From: Clostridium scatologenes
GTDB taxonomy: Bacteria; Bacillota; Clostridia; Clostridiales; Clostridiaceae
Assembly (NCBI RefSeq): GCF_000968375.1
Contig: NZ_CP009933.1
Span: forward strand, 434,001 to 498,000
Reading direction: 5' to 3'
DNA: 64,000 nt
Part shown: piece after piece, positions 1 through 8,700 of the stretch
Numbering within the stretch: position 1 is the first letter of the stretch
Layout: every line of letters starts with the position of its first letter
Translations under genes and position numbers: made by a program
Notes under the pieces: generated by a model
The model's input: the letters and a program-made list of their open reading frames with translations, nothing else
Told to the model about the DNA's origin: nothing
Database searches by the model: none

Positions 1-579
1 GGAGCTCTTAAATTTGTAAAAGATGTTGCAGAAGCTATAAATATAAAAATATTCATACATCTTTATCCTTCAAATACAAAATCATTTTATCCAATAGATT
101 TATTATTAGAAATGTGTAAGATCCCTAATGTTGTAGCAGTTAAGATGGGAACTAGGGACATGCCTCTATATGAAAGAGATGTTCGTATATTAAGAGAAAA
201 AACACCTGAAACAACATTACTTACTTGCCATGATGAAAATGTTTTATCAACAATGATTCAAGGACTTGATGGAGCATTAATAGGTTTCTCAGGATGCGTA
301 CCAGAATTAATAACTGCTTTATTTAAAGCTGTTCAAAACGAAGATTTAAAAGAAGCTAAAAAGGTTAATGAAAAATTATTTGCAGCAGCTCAAGGTATCT
401 ACGGAATAGGAGAACCTACAGGAGAAGCTCATGCAAGAATGAAAGAATTCCTAGTACAACGTAAAGTATTCACATCACCATTAATGAGACCACCTCTAAT
501 GCCTTTAAACCAACATGAAATAGATGTTGTTACTAAAGCGTTGGCTGATTCAGGTGTTGAAAAAGTTAATTTAGTATAA
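1..579 (+). CDS. DapA/NanA-family aldolase or lyase, 5' end outside window
   Basis: The frame is open from base 1 and ends at TAA 577-579, so the N-terminus lies upstream of the window. The visible 192 residues are the C-terminal part of a dihydrodipicolinate synthase/N-acetylneuraminate lyase family TIM barrel. The segment NVVAVKMGTRD carries the Schiff-base lysine at the end of strand beta6 (AAG at 142-144), and the later GALIGFSGCVPEL matches the family's glycine-rich beta8 region. Family members cleave or make 2-keto acids such as 2-keto-3-deoxy sugar acids. The next genes are an MFS carrier and an FAH-family enzyme, so a catabolic keto-acid aldolase/dehydratase is more likely than lysine biosynthesis. 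That role is inference; the substrate cannot be read from the sequence. Confidence 0.85.
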   Translation, partial: GALKFVKDVAEAINIKIFIHLYPSNTKSFYPIDLLLEMCKIPNVVAVKMGTRDMPLYERDVRILREKTPETTLLTCHDENVLSTMIQGLDGALIGFSGCVPELITALFKAVQNEDLKEAKKVNEKLFAAAQGIYGIGEPTGEAHARMKEFLVQRKVFTSPLMRPPLMPLNQHEIDVVTKALADSGVEKVNLV

Positions 580-590
580 TGTTATATAAA

Positions 591-690
591 ATGTGCGTTT
601 CTTAATATTGAGAAACGCACATTAAATAACGTTGTGGAAAACGATATCACTATTTTTGTGCTTTGAGCACAGTGAAAGGAAGTAGTTAAT
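591..690 (+). promoter_or_regulatory. MFS leader: 12-bp inverted repeat, operator-like site, second hairpin, RBS
   Basis: A perfect 12-bp inverted repeat (ATGTGCGTTTCT 591-602 and AGAAACGCACAT 611-622, 8-nt loop) is followed by the operator-like stretch GGAAAACGATATC near 637-648. Next comes a small hairpin TGTGCT-TTG-AGCACA and the RBS AAAGGAAG before the ATG at 691. No T-run follows the first hairpin, so it is not an obvious terminator of the upstream gene. The same order of elements, with apparently compensatory changes, precedes the paralogous MFS gene that starts at 6594. The elements are therefore probably part of transporter control. Confidence 0.65.
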
Positions 691-2061
691 ATGAGTGAAA
701 GTTCAATAATTTCAGATTCTAATTCTTCACCAAATCGTGCTTCACAGCTTCTTGCACGTATGGAAAGTATTCCTTTTTCAAGATGGCACATTAAGCCTCG
801 TGTTATTGTAGGTACTGCTACTTTTTTTGATGGTTTTGATTCCTTAACCCTTGCATATGCTATGCCAGTTTTAATTGGGTTATGGCATTTAAAGGCTGGT
901 CAAATCGGAATGTTAATTGCAGCAGGATATTTAGGACAAGCAGTAGGGGCACTAATTTTTGGCGTTATAGCAGAACGTTTTGGTCGTATATTTAGTATAA
1001 AAGGTTCCATATTTTTAATGTCTGTAGTTGGAATTGCATGTATGTTTGCTGGCAATTATAATATATTATTTGCATTAAGATTTTTACAAGGTGTTGGACT
1101 AGGAGGAGAAGTTCCTATTGCTGCTACATATATAAATGAATTATCACGAGCTCAAGGTCGTGGAAAGTTCTTTATGGTGTATGAAATGATATTTCCTATC
1201 AGTTTAATGATAACTGCACAGATTGGAGCCGTAGTTGTACCAAGCTTAGGTTGGAAATGGATGTTTTTATTGGGCGGTGCAATAGGTTTAGTTATGTTGC
1301 CACTTTTCTTTATGCTTAGAGAATCACCACGTTGGTTGATTGGTAAAGGAAAATTTGATGAAGCTGAACGTGTCATTGAAGAAATGGAAGCAAGTACAGA
1401 TAAGCGTTTGCCTGTAAATATGACGAATATAAACAAGCCAGCTAAAAAAGCTGATTGGAAAGAATTATTTTCTCCATTTTATCGTTGGAGAACGTTAGTG
1501 GTATGGGGGTTGTGGTTTTCAGCATACTTCATATCTAATGGTTTAAATAACTGGCTGCCTAGTTTATACAAAACTGTTTATAAACTTCCACTATCAGAGT
1601 CTTTACATGCAGCATCACTTACAAATGTTATACAAGTAGTTATGGTATTAGCATGTGCATTCCTTATTGATAAGATTGGACGTAAGAGATGGGCAACTGC
1701 GGCCTTCCTTATAGCTGGTTGCTTACTCCTAGTACTTTTCCTTACTGGAGCAAAATCTGCAAGAAGTGTTATGTACTTAGGATCATCAGCTTATGGTGTT
1801 ATAGGATCAATTACTGTATTGCTATATCTCTATACTCCAGAGATATATCCTACAAGGATGAGAGCTATTGGAACAGCATTTGCTACAACATGGTTACGTC
1901 TTGCTTCTGCAATAGGTCCTATGATAATTGGAATTGTGTTAGATGCTAAAGGAATTTCATATGTATTCGTTGGTTTTGCAGTTATTTGTATTATAGGTTC
2001 ATTAATAGCTACAAGAATGATTGAAACACGTGAAAAAGTACTTGAGGAGATTGCTCCTTAA
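691..2061 (+). CDS. MFS transporter, sugar/organic-acid type (paralogue of the 5236-6594 gene)
   Basis: A 456-residue major facilitator protein with 12 predicted membrane segments. Near the N-terminus FFDGFDSLTLAYAMPVL is the DGFD-type TM1 motif of aromatic-acid and sugar-acid symporters. GVIAERFGR is the A-like loop 2-3 motif, and PRWLIGKGKFDEAE with PEIYPTRMRAIG are typical of the sugar porter/AAHS/NiaP-like group. It is about 80% identical by eye to the MFS gene at 5236-6594, with a divergent cytoplasmic N-terminal tail. It sits between a DapA-family enzyme and an FAH-family enzyme, so it most likely imports their substrate, probably a carboxylate; the substrate is inferred only. The start is supported by AAAGGAAG 10 nt upstream. 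Confidence 0.88.
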   Translation: MSESSIISDSNSSPNRASQLLARMESIPFSRWHIKPRVIVGTATFFDGFDSLTLAYAMPVLIGLWHLKAGQIGMLIAAGYLGQAVGALIFGVIAERFGRIFSIKGSIFLMSVVGIACMFAGNYNILFALRFLQGVGLGGEVPIAATYINELSRAQGRGKFFMVYEMIFPISLMITAQIGAVVVPSLGWKWMFLLGGAIGLVMLPLFFMLRESPRWLIGKGKFDEAERVIEEMEASTDKRLPVNMTNINKPAKKADWKELFSPFYRWRTLVVWGLWFSAYFISNGLNNWLPSLYKTVYKLPLSESLHAASLTNVIQVVMVLACAFLIDKIGRKRWATAAFLIAGCLLLVLFLTGAKSARSVMYLGSSAYGVIGSITVLLYLYTPEIYPTRMRAIGTAFATTWLRLASAIGPMIIGIVLDAKGISYVFVGFAVICIIGSLIATRMIETREKVLEEIAP

Positions 2062-2089
2062 ATAAAGCTGTGATTAACCCTTACATAAA

Positions 2090-2159
2090 AATAAAGAAAA
2101 TATACATATTATTATACATATTTTAAAGTGTGTATGATAATGTGTGTATTTTCTTTATT
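2090..2159 (+). terminator. Long hairpin after MFS gene, paired through many G-U wobbles
   Basis: Left arm 2090-2121 and right arm 2128-2159 form a 32-bp stem with a 6-nt loop. Every non-Watson-Crick position is U on the left opposite G on the right. The stem is therefore fully paired only in RNA transcribed from the + strand. It lies between the MFS stop and the FAH-family start. No U-run follows, so it may be a processing or RNA-stabilising structure rather than a terminator. Confidence 0.6.
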
Positions 2160-2199
2160 CTAGATTATGAGATTAAAGTAAAGGAGATGAGAAATTACT

Positions 2200-3063
2200 A
2201 TGAAGCTAGTTAATTTTAAGGTTGGAGAAAAAATCAGACTAGGTATTAAGACGGAGAAAGGTATTATAGATGTAGTAAAAGCTGCTGAAGATTATTCTTT
2301 TAAATCATATAACACTATAGAGGAAGTTATTGATAAAGGAGAAAAAGCTTTACTTAAATTAAATGAATTGATGAAAAAAGGAGTAGAAACAATTCCTGAA
2401 GATGAAATTGTTTATGCTCCACCTTTAATAAAACCAGAAAAAATTCTTTGTATTGCTTCGAATTACATAACTCATTCACAAAAATCTAATGCAAATGATA
2501 AAGCTTTGCCAGTGATATTTAGTAAATTTAACAATGCACTTGCTGCACATAATCAAATTATTTCTCTACCAAAGTGTGGTGAAAAATTTGACTATGAAGC
2601 AGAATTAGTTATTGTTATTGGAAAAGAAGCTAAAAACATTTCTAAAGAAGCTGCACTTTCCTGTGTATTTGGATATACTGCTGGAAATGATTTGTCTGCT
2701 AGGGATCTTCAACGCAAAACTCATCAATGGTTAATTGGAAAAACTTGTGATAATTTTGCACCTATTGGGCCTTGTTTAGTAACGGCTGATGAAATAGATG
2801 CTTCAAATTTAGAAATCCAGTGTAAAGTAAATGGAGAACTTAGGCAATATGGCAATACTAGAGATATGATTTTTGATTGTGCAGAAATGGTAAGCTACAT
2901 ATCTAATTATATGACATTAAAGCCTGGAGATATCATCTTTACTGGAACACCTGGCGGAGCTATTTCAACTTATCCAGAAGATAAACAAGAGTGGTTGAAA
3001 TCTGGAGATGAAATTATGGTTTCTATTGAAAAAATTGGTAATATCATAAATGTATTAAAATAG
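2200..3063 (+). CDS. Fumarylacetoacetate hydrolase (FAH) family protein
   Basis: A 287-residue protein of the FAH superfamily, whose members are metal-dependent hydrolases, decarboxylases or isomerases acting on beta-diketo or 2-keto acids. Residues ~1-70 are the small N-terminal domain. The catalytic domain shows the family signatures in order: EKILCIASNYITHS near residue 80, YEAELVIVIGKEAKNIS with metal-binding acidic residues, FGYTAGNDLSARDLQ, DNFAPIGPCLVTADEI and GDIIFTGTPGG. The usual Asn-Tyr-x-x-His of the first motif is kept. It follows an MFS carrier and a DapA-family gene, consistent with a sugar-acid or aromatic meta-cleavage-like pathway; the exact reaction is unknown. AAAGGAG precedes the ATG. 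Confidence 0.88.
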   Translation: MKLVNFKVGEKIRLGIKTEKGIIDVVKAAEDYSFKSYNTIEEVIDKGEKALLKLNELMKKGVETIPEDEIVYAPPLIKPEKILCIASNYITHSQKSNANDKALPVIFSKFNNALAAHNQIISLPKCGEKFDYEAELVIVIGKEAKNISKEAALSCVFGYTAGNDLSARDLQRKTHQWLIGKTCDNFAPIGPCLVTADEIDASNLEIQCKVNGELRQYGNTRDMIFDCAEMVSYISNYMTLKPGDIIFTGTPGGAISTYPEDKQEWLKSGDEIMVSIEKIGNIINVLK

Positions 3064-3076
3064 ATTATTTATATAA

Positions 3077-3128
3077 AAAAATCAGCCTATATCTTTAATT
3101 GACAGATACAAGATATAGGCTGATTTTT
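3077..3128. terminator. Bidirectional intrinsic terminator
   Basis: AAAATCAGCCTATATCTT and its complement around 3110-3128 form an ~18-bp stem flanked by an A-run on the left and a T-run on the right, after the FAH-family stop. Confidence 0.85.
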
Positions 3129-3159
3129 ATAAAATTTAAGGAATGAGAGGGATAAATTT

Positions 3160-5151
3160 ATGAAGGCTAAAAATACATTTTCAAGTATAAAAAACAAGTT
3201 AATGCTTATTATGATAGTTATCGGTATTGCGCCAATAATATCTTTAGGCATTTTCTCTAATATTAAAACTGATAGTATTGTGAGAAATAGGTTTGAAGTT
3301 TCAACTAGCCAAACAATTCAAGAAGTTAATAGAGGCATAGAAAACTTTTTTGAAGGAATGTCTACACCTTTGATATTTATGGATAATAATTCATATATAA
3401 AAGAAATAAAATCGCATCCTGAGAATGTATCAATATTAAATTCTGTTTTTAAGGATGTAAAAGCTAGTAATGAATGCATTGAAAGTGTAATATTTGGATT
3501 GCCAGATAAAACAGTATATGTATATCCTGAAAGTAGTAATACACTAGACCCAACAACCAGACCTTGGTATATAGGTGCCATGGCTAAAAGGGGAAATGTA
3601 TTTTACTCTGATCCATATGTTGGGTTATTGACCAAAAAGAATCTTGTTACAATTTCCATGACTGTTGAAAGTAATAATCAGGTAATTGGAGTTATAGGAG
3701 TAACTATAAATCTTGATAAATTATCTAATAAACTATCTAATATAAAAATTGGACAGAAAGGTTATATATATGTAACTGATTCAAAGGGTATTTTAGTAGC
3801 TCATCCTGATAAAAAGCTAATAGGTACAGATACAATAAAAAAATTGTCCATATGGGAAATGACAAAAAACAGAGAATCAGGATTTCAAAAAGGTAACGCT
3901 AAAAATGCCAATAACATTATTATTTATGATACAAATAAATTGACAAATTGGAAATTGTTTGCGTCAATGCCTAATTCCGAAATAAATGATGATCTTAATT
4001 ATTTAAAAAAGTATTCAATTGTATTTATTTTTATAATGCTTGGACTTTCGGGAATAGTAGCATTAATTGTGAGTAAAAGGATCACTAAAAACATATTTAA
4101 ATTACAAAATGCATTTAATAAGGCAGCTTATGGTGACTTGTCAATTCGAACAGATATTAATAGCAAAGATGAGTTTGGAAAATTAGGAAATGATTTTAAT
4201 AAAATGGTAGAAGGGATAGGAACATTAATATGTAATGTAAAAAAATCCGCTGATATTTTAAATGGAAACTCAGATGCAATAGCTTCAATGACTAGAGAAA
4301 GTGGTGATGCTGTTAAAGAAGTGTCAGAAACAATAAGTCAAATTGCAGATGGAAGTTCAGATCAATCAATGAGTGTAGAAAAAGGGGTTGGTGAATTAGA
4401 ACAATTGAGTATTAAGATGGATGATATCTGTAATTCTACAAATGAAATGTCTAATGAATCAAAAAATACCAGTAGATTAAGCAAAAAAGGATTAGAAGTA
4501 GTTGAGGCTCTTACTAAAAAATCATTTAATACTGATAAATCTACAATGTATGTTAATGATATTGTGCTGGATGTACATAAATCATCCGATGAAATTAGTG
4601 TTATTACTGATACTATAAATCAAATATCGTCACAAACTAACTTGTTGGCATTAAATGCTGCAATAGAGGCAGCAAGAGCGGGTGAAGCTGGAAAAGGATT
4701 TTCTGTAGTGGCAGATGAAATTCGTAAGCTTGCCGAAAAATCTACTTCTGCAACTGAGCAGATTCAAGCATTGGTTGGTAGTATTAGAGGAAAGGCACAA
4801 ACAGCAGTTAAAGCAATGGAAGAAACAAAGAATAGTGTAACAGAGCAAAATAATGTTGTTTCTGAAACTAAAAGTATATTTGCTGAAATAATAACTTCAA
4901 TAAATAAACTGACTTCGCAAATTCAGTTAGTTAAGAAAAAAGCAGAAGAAACTATCAATAATAAAGATGAAATAGTAGCTAAAATTCAAAATATATCTGC
5001 AGTTTCAGAAGAAATTGCTGCAAGTACGGAAGAAGTTTCAGCATCTACAGAAGAAATTACGGCAACAATGGATGAGTTCTTGATCAATGCAAATTCTTTA
5101 AAACAATTATCAATAGAACTTGAAGCACAAATCAATAAATTTAAATTGTAA
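3160..5151 (+). CDS. Methyl-accepting chemotaxis protein with dCache sensor
   Basis: A 663-residue transmembrane chemoreceptor. TM1 is at ~12-32, followed by an extracellular ligand-binding region to ~283 with dCache features (RPWYIGAMAK, GVIGVTINLD, GYIYVTDSKGILVAHPD). TM2 is at ~286-306, then a HAMP domain (~307-360) and the cytoplasmic signalling coiled coil. The highly conserved hairpin tip NLLALNAAIEAARAGEAGKG lies near residue 495, and a Glu/Ser-rich methylation helix is C-terminal. It should couple through CheW/CheA to the flagellar motor. Its position between two transporter paralogues and their metabolic genes suggests it senses a related carboxylate, which is inference. RBS GAGAGGG lies upstream of the ATG. 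Confidence 0.93.
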   Translation: MKAKNTFSSIKNKLMLIMIVIGIAPIISLGIFSNIKTDSIVRNRFEVSTSQTIQEVNRGIENFFEGMSTPLIFMDNNSYIKEIKSHPENVSILNSVFKDVKASNECIESVIFGLPDKTVYVYPESSNTLDPTTRPWYIGAMAKRGNVFYSDPYVGLLTKKNLVTISMTVESNNQVIGVIGVTINLDKLSNKLSNIKIGQKGYIYVTDSKGILVAHPDKKLIGTDTIKKLSIWEMTKNRESGFQKGNAKNANNIIIYDTNKLTNWKLFASMPNSEINDDLNYLKKYSIVFIFIMLGLSGIVALIVSKRITKNIFKLQNAFNKAAYGDLSIRTDINSKDEFGKLGNDFNKMVEGIGTLICNVKKSADILNGNSDAIASMTRESGDAVKEVSETISQIADGSSDQSMSVEKGVGELEQLSIKMDDICNSTNEMSNESKNTSRLSKKGLEVVEALTKKSFNTDKSTMYVNDIVLDVHKSSDEISVITDTINQISSQTNLLALNAAIEAARAGEAGKGFSVVADEIRKLAEKSTSATEQIQALVGSIRGKAQTAVKAMEETKNSVTEQNNVVSETKSIFAEIITSINKLTSQIQLVKKKAEETINNKDEIVAKIQNISAVSEEIAASTEEVSASTEEITATMDEFLINANSLKQLSIELEAQINKFKL

Positions 5152-5163
5152 AATACTTGGCAA

Positions 5164-5208
5164 AAATAAATTGAGATGCTGCATTTAAGCAACATCTCAA
5201 TTTATTTT
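5164..5208. terminator. Bidirectional terminator between convergent genes
   Basis: AAATAAATTGAGATG at 5164 pairs with CATCTCAATTTATTT ending at 5207. It serves both the chemoreceptor gene (+) and the convergent MFS gene (-). Confidence 0.85.
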
Positions 5209-5235
5209 ATTAGGGAAGGGTTAATTAACTTTTAG

Positions 5236-6594
5236 TTAAGGTGCAATTTCTTCTAAGGATTTTCCGGTTGTTTCAACCATTTGCGTAGCTATTATTGAAC
5301 CTACAACACAAATAACTGCAAAACCAAGGAATACATATGAAATTCCTTTAGCATCTAATACAATTCCAATTATCATAGGTCCTATTGCAGAAGCAAGACG
5401 TAACCATGTTGTAGCAAATGCAGTTCCTATAGCTCTCATCCTTGTAGGATATATTTCTGGAGTATAAAGGTATAATAAAACAGTAATTGAACCTACAACA
5501 CCATAAGACAATGATCCTAAATACATAACACTTTTTGCAGATCCTGCTCCACTTAAAAATAGTGTTGCAAGTAAACAGCCAGCAGCGAGGAAGGCCACAG
5601 TTGCCCATCTTCTACGTCCAATCCTATCAATTAGCAATGCGCAAGTCAATACTATAACTACTTGAACAATATTTGTAAGAGATGCTGCATGTAGAGATTC
5701 TGATAGTGGAAGTTTGTAAACAGTTTTGTATAAGCTAGGAAGCCAGTTATTTAAACCATTAGATATAAAGTATGCTGAAAACCATAACCCCCATACTACT
5801 AATGTTCTCCAGCGATAAAATGGTGAGAATAGTTCAGTCCACTTTGCTTTAACTACTGGTTTGTTCAAATCAATATTAACAGGTACGCGTACATCTGTAC
5901 TTGCTTCCATTTCTTCAATGACATGTTCAGCTTCATCGAGTCTACCTTTAGAGATTAACCAACGTGGTGATTCTTTAAGTGTAAAGAAAAGAGGCAGAAT
6001 AATTAAACCTGCTGCACCACCTATCAAGAATATCCATTTCCAACCGTAATGTGGCACAATAAAAGCTGCAATTTGTGCAGTTAGCATCAAACTGATAGGA
6101 AATATCATCTCATATAACATGAAAAATTTCCCGCGTCCATGTGCTGCCGACAATTCATTTATATAGGTGGCAGCAACAGGAACTTCACCACCTAATCCAA
6201 CACCTTGTAGAAATCTTAATGTAAACAATATATTATAATTCCCAGCAAACATACATGCAATTCCTATTACAGACATTAAAAAGATGGAGCCTTTTACGCT
6301 ATTTACACGGCCAAAGCGTTCTGCTACAACACCAAAAATAAGTGCACCAACTGCTTGACCTAAGTATCCTGCTGCAATTAACATTCCAATTTGACCAGCG
6401 CTTAAATGCCATAATCCAATTAAAACTGGCATAGCATATGCAAGAGACAATGAATCAAAACCATCAAAGAAAGTAGCAGTACCTATAATAACACGTGGTT
6501 TGATATGCCATCGTGAAAAAGGAATACTTGCTAGACGATTAAGGAGTTCTGAGGCACGGTTTGTTGAAGAGTTTAAATTTACTTTTTCATTCAT
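5236..6594 (-). CDS. MFS transporter, paralogue of the 691-2061 carrier
   Basis: A 452-residue 12-TM major facilitator protein, nearly collinear with the product of 691-2061. It has the same DGFD TM1 motif, VVAERFGR loop motif, PRWLISKGRLDEAE and PEIYPTRMRAIG. The two differ mostly in the N-terminal tail and the central loop (residues ~225-245). It lies in opposite orientation, so the two carriers bracket the FAH-family and chemoreceptor genes as an inverted duplication. Its upstream region has a textbook promoter with a LacI-type operator in the spacer and the same hairpin leader as its paralogue. RBS GGAAGGA precedes the ATG. It probably transports a related substrate. Confidence 0.88.
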   Translation of the reverse strand: MNEKVNLNSSTNRASELLNRLASIPFSRWHIKPRVIIGTATFFDGFDSLSLAYAMPVLIGLWHLSAGQIGMLIAAGYLGQAVGALIFGVVAERFGRVNSVKGSIFLMSVIGIACMFAGNYNILFTLRFLQGVGLGGEVPVAATYINELSAAHGRGKFFMLYEMIFPISLMLTAQIAAFIVPHYGWKWIFLIGGAAGLIILPLFFTLKESPRWLISKGRLDEAEHVIEEMEASTDVRVPVNIDLNKPVVKAKWTELFSPFYRWRTLVVWGLWFSAYFISNGLNNWLPSLYKTVYKLPLSESLHAASLTNIVQVVIVLTCALLIDRIGRRRWATVAFLAAGCLLATLFLSGAGSAKSVMYLGSLSYGVVGSITVLLYLYTPEIYPTRMRAIGTAFATTWLRLASAIGPMIIGIVLDAKGISYVFLGFAVICVVGSIIATQMVETTGKSLEEIAP

Positions 6595-6700
6595 ATTAAC
6601 AATCCTTCCTTTTGCTGTGTCTAGAACACAAAAATTTGTAAAACGTTTACTTATCGCGCTATTTAATATGCGTTTCTCATTATTAAGAAACGCATATATT
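6595..6700 (-). promoter_or_regulatory. MFS leader: hairpins matching the 591-690 leader
   Basis: Read on the minus strand, the leader repeats the paralogue's leader. It has a 12-bp inverted repeat with an 8-nt loop (6666-6677 and 6686-6697), a LacI-like GTAAACGTTTTAC site (6638-6650), then TGTGTT-CTA-GACACA and GGAAGGA before the ATG. Stem changes relative to the other leader are paired: G-C becomes A-T in the long stem and C-G becomes T-A in the short one. Confidence 0.65.
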
Positions 6701-6726
6701 GATAGAAAAGTATGTCATAATTTGAT

Positions 6727-6777
6727 AGATAACGTTTTCTGTATTTTTATTATATAAAACGTTTTCTATCATGTCAA
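6727..6777 (-). promoter_or_regulatory. Consensus sigma-A promoter with LacI-type operators
   Basis: On the minus strand TTGACA (6777-6772), a 17-nt spacer and TATAAT (6754-6749) give a perfect housekeeping promoter for the MFS gene, with a start near 6742. The palindrome AAAACGTTTT (6756-6765) sits inside the spacer. A second copy, GAAAACGTTATC (minus, 6738-6727), lies just past the predicted start. The 12-mer GAAAACGTTTTA also occurs before the LacI-family gene at 7345-7356, which implies a shared repressor. Confidence 0.8.
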
Positions 6778-6784
6778 TAATTTT

Positions 6785-7344
6785 TTAAATTTTTTTAAAA
6801 TTATACTGTTTTTTGAACATATATACTATTTCTGTTAGTATAATTATAAGGTGAATTAGGCTTTGATAAAATTTAAAAATACTGATATAATCAATGTTAT
6901 AAGCTAAATAACTGAAAATTGTATTTATGTACTTATGTAAAAAATTAATGTTCTTATTATTATAATGATTAAATTTAGTTGTATTAAAAAATAGCATTTA
7001 CATTTGATTGATGTAAGAAAAATACAGATAATATTTTCTGAAAGATTATAGATGAAATATACTTATTGCAATATAAAAGTAAAATGTTATAATTAAGTGT
7101 AAAAAAATGAAATATTTCTTGTAAATCTTGATTTTTTTATTCTACTTATTGTCTTTTTATATTGTTAATATGTTAAAAATTATATATAATATGCATGAAT
7201 GACAAAAGTTAAATACAAATTTTTTATAATGTATATTAATTTCTATGAGACTGTGTTTTTGAATGATTTTTAGATGTAGGTATATATTATAATATTTTTT
7301 AATTATATAATTAAAGAATAATATGGATTTTTGTATAAATTAAA
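6785..7344. other. AT-rich intergenic DNA, no gene seen
   Basis: About 560 bases of very AT-rich sequence between the divergent MFS and LacI genes. Only low-complexity reading frames without ribosome binding sites are present. Apart from the flanking operators I see no RNA gene or repeat I can support. Confidence 0.6.
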
Positions 7345-7356
7345 GAAAACGTTTTA
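7345..7356. promoter_or_regulatory. LacI-type operator before the regulator gene
   Basis: GAAAACGTTTTA, containing the perfect palindrome AAAACGTTTT, lies 32 bp upstream of the LacI-family start. It is identical to the 12-mer in the MFS promoter spacer. Autoregulation is inferred. CcpA/cre sites share the CG-centred core, so CcpA control is an alternative. Confidence 0.65.
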
Positions 7357-7387
7357 CCTTAATTTTGTTTTTTAGGAGAGTATACAT

Positions 7388-8404
7388 ATGAAGAATGTTT
7401 CTATCGTGGATGTAGCAAAACAAGCAGGAGTTTCGGTTACTACTGTTTCGCGTATAATAAATAATGTTAATTATCCAGTAGCATCAAATACGCGTGAAAA
7501 AGTGTTAAAAGTAATTGATGAATTACAATATACACCCAATAAAGCCGCTCAAGGATTGAAGAGAAAATTTAGTGATATTATAGGATTAATTGTAAGAGAT
7601 GTTTCAGATTCTTATTTTGGAGAAATAGCCAATGGTGTAACTAATAGAGCTAGTGAACTTGGATATTTATCTTTTGTCTGTAATACAGGACGTAATCCTG
7701 AAGATGAATTAAGGTATCATTATCACCTTTGGCAGCATAGAGTAAAAGGTATAATACTAGCTGGTGGAGGATTTGATCAGTTGGATTATAAACAAAAGCT
7801 TGAGAATCAAGTTGTAAGATATGAAAAATATGGATTAAAAATTGTATCCTTGGCACCTCAAGGTATTGAAATTCCTTATGTGATGATAAATGATTTTGAT
7901 GCAGGTAAGAAAGTTACTGAATATTTAATTCAACGAGGGCATACAAAAATAGGCTTTATTGGTGGTCCGCAAAAAATATTTGCATCAATGGAAAGGTTAA
8001 AGGGATTTAAAGTAGCAATTGACGCTGCTGGTATTGAATATAATAGGAAGTATATTATTATTAGTGATTTTTCTCAAAAAGGTGGATATGATGCTTGTAA
8101 ATCGCTGATGTCGGAATGCAAAGATTTAACAGCAATTTGTTGTGCAAATGATAACATTGCCATTGGAGCTATGAGTGCTATTAGAGAACATGGATTTAGT
8201 ATTCCAAAAGACATTTCTGTAATTAGTATAGGTGATATAAAGGATGCAAAATACACAAATCCTCCTCTTACAACACTAACCATTCCTCATTATGAAATGG
8301 GGCAAATGGCTGTGGATGTTATCACACAGTGGAAGGAGAAGGTTGAAATTACTTTAAGTACATCAATATTTGAGAGAGAATCTGTTAGAATATTAGATAA
8401 TTAA
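7388..8404 (+). CDS. LacI/GalR-family transcriptional regulator
   Basis: A 338-residue repressor. The N-terminal helix-turn-helix (VDVAKQAGVSVTTVSRIINN, residues ~8-27) and hinge helix (NKAAQGLKRK) are typical of LacI proteins. A periplasmic-binding-protein-like effector domain follows, with IGLIVRDVSDSYFGEIANGV, GFIGGPQ, CANDNIAIGAMSAIREHG and PLTTLTIPHYEMGQMAVD. It should bind the CG-centred palindromes found in its own upstream region and in the MFS promoter. Its regulon therefore likely includes both MFS carriers and perhaps the DapA and FAH genes. The inducer is unknown. RBS AGGAGAG lies just upstream of the ATG. Confidence 0.92.
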   Translation: MKNVSIVDVAKQAGVSVTTVSRIINNVNYPVASNTREKVLKVIDELQYTPNKAAQGLKRKFSDIIGLIVRDVSDSYFGEIANGVTNRASELGYLSFVCNTGRNPEDELRYHYHLWQHRVKGIILAGGGFDQLDYKQKLENQVVRYEKYGLKIVSLAPQGIEIPYVMINDFDAGKKVTEYLIQRGHTKIGFIGGPQKIFASMERLKGFKVAIDAAGIEYNRKYIIISDFSQKGGYDACKSLMSECKDLTAICCANDNIAIGAMSAIREHGFSIPKDISVISIGDIKDAKYTNPPLTTLTIPHYEMGQMAVDVITQWKEKVEITLSTSIFERESVRILDN

Positions 8405-8430
8405 ACATAATATATCTTGGAAAAAGTTAA

Positions 8431-8476
8431 AGAAGCATGTATTGCCATGAAAAATGGCATAATGCTTCTTTTTTTA
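8431..8476 (+). terminator. Intrinsic terminator after LacI gene
   Basis: AGAAGCAT and ATGCTTCT form the outer stem and TGCCAT/ATGGCA the inner stem, followed by a T-run at 8468-8475. Confidence 0.85.
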
Positions 8477-8700
8477 TTGAATAAAAATTATTCTTTTTTA
8501 TTCATAAAATATTACAAGTGGTATAAGAAAAAATTCGATATTTATCCAACACTTGTCTATTATGTGTTGGATAACCAACAAATTATAAGCAAATTAATGA
8601 TTGAAGTTGTATAAGACACGCTTTATAATAAACACATGTTGATTAAAATACAAATGTTAAATAACAGTCATTATAATATTTGAAATAGAGGAGGGATACC

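Noticed and set aside
591..622. Rho-independent terminator of the DapA-family gene
   Set aside because: The 12-bp stem has no T-run after it, and the same structure precedes the unlinked MFS paralogue.
6785..6997. 70-codon minus-strand frame in the intergenic region before the LacI gene
   Set aside because: Phe/Asn/Ile-rich low-complexity composition, no RBS, and typical of AT-rich noncoding DNA.
8417..8614. 65-codon frame after the LacI gene
   Set aside because: It runs through the intrinsic terminator at 8431-8476 and has no RBS or family resemblance.
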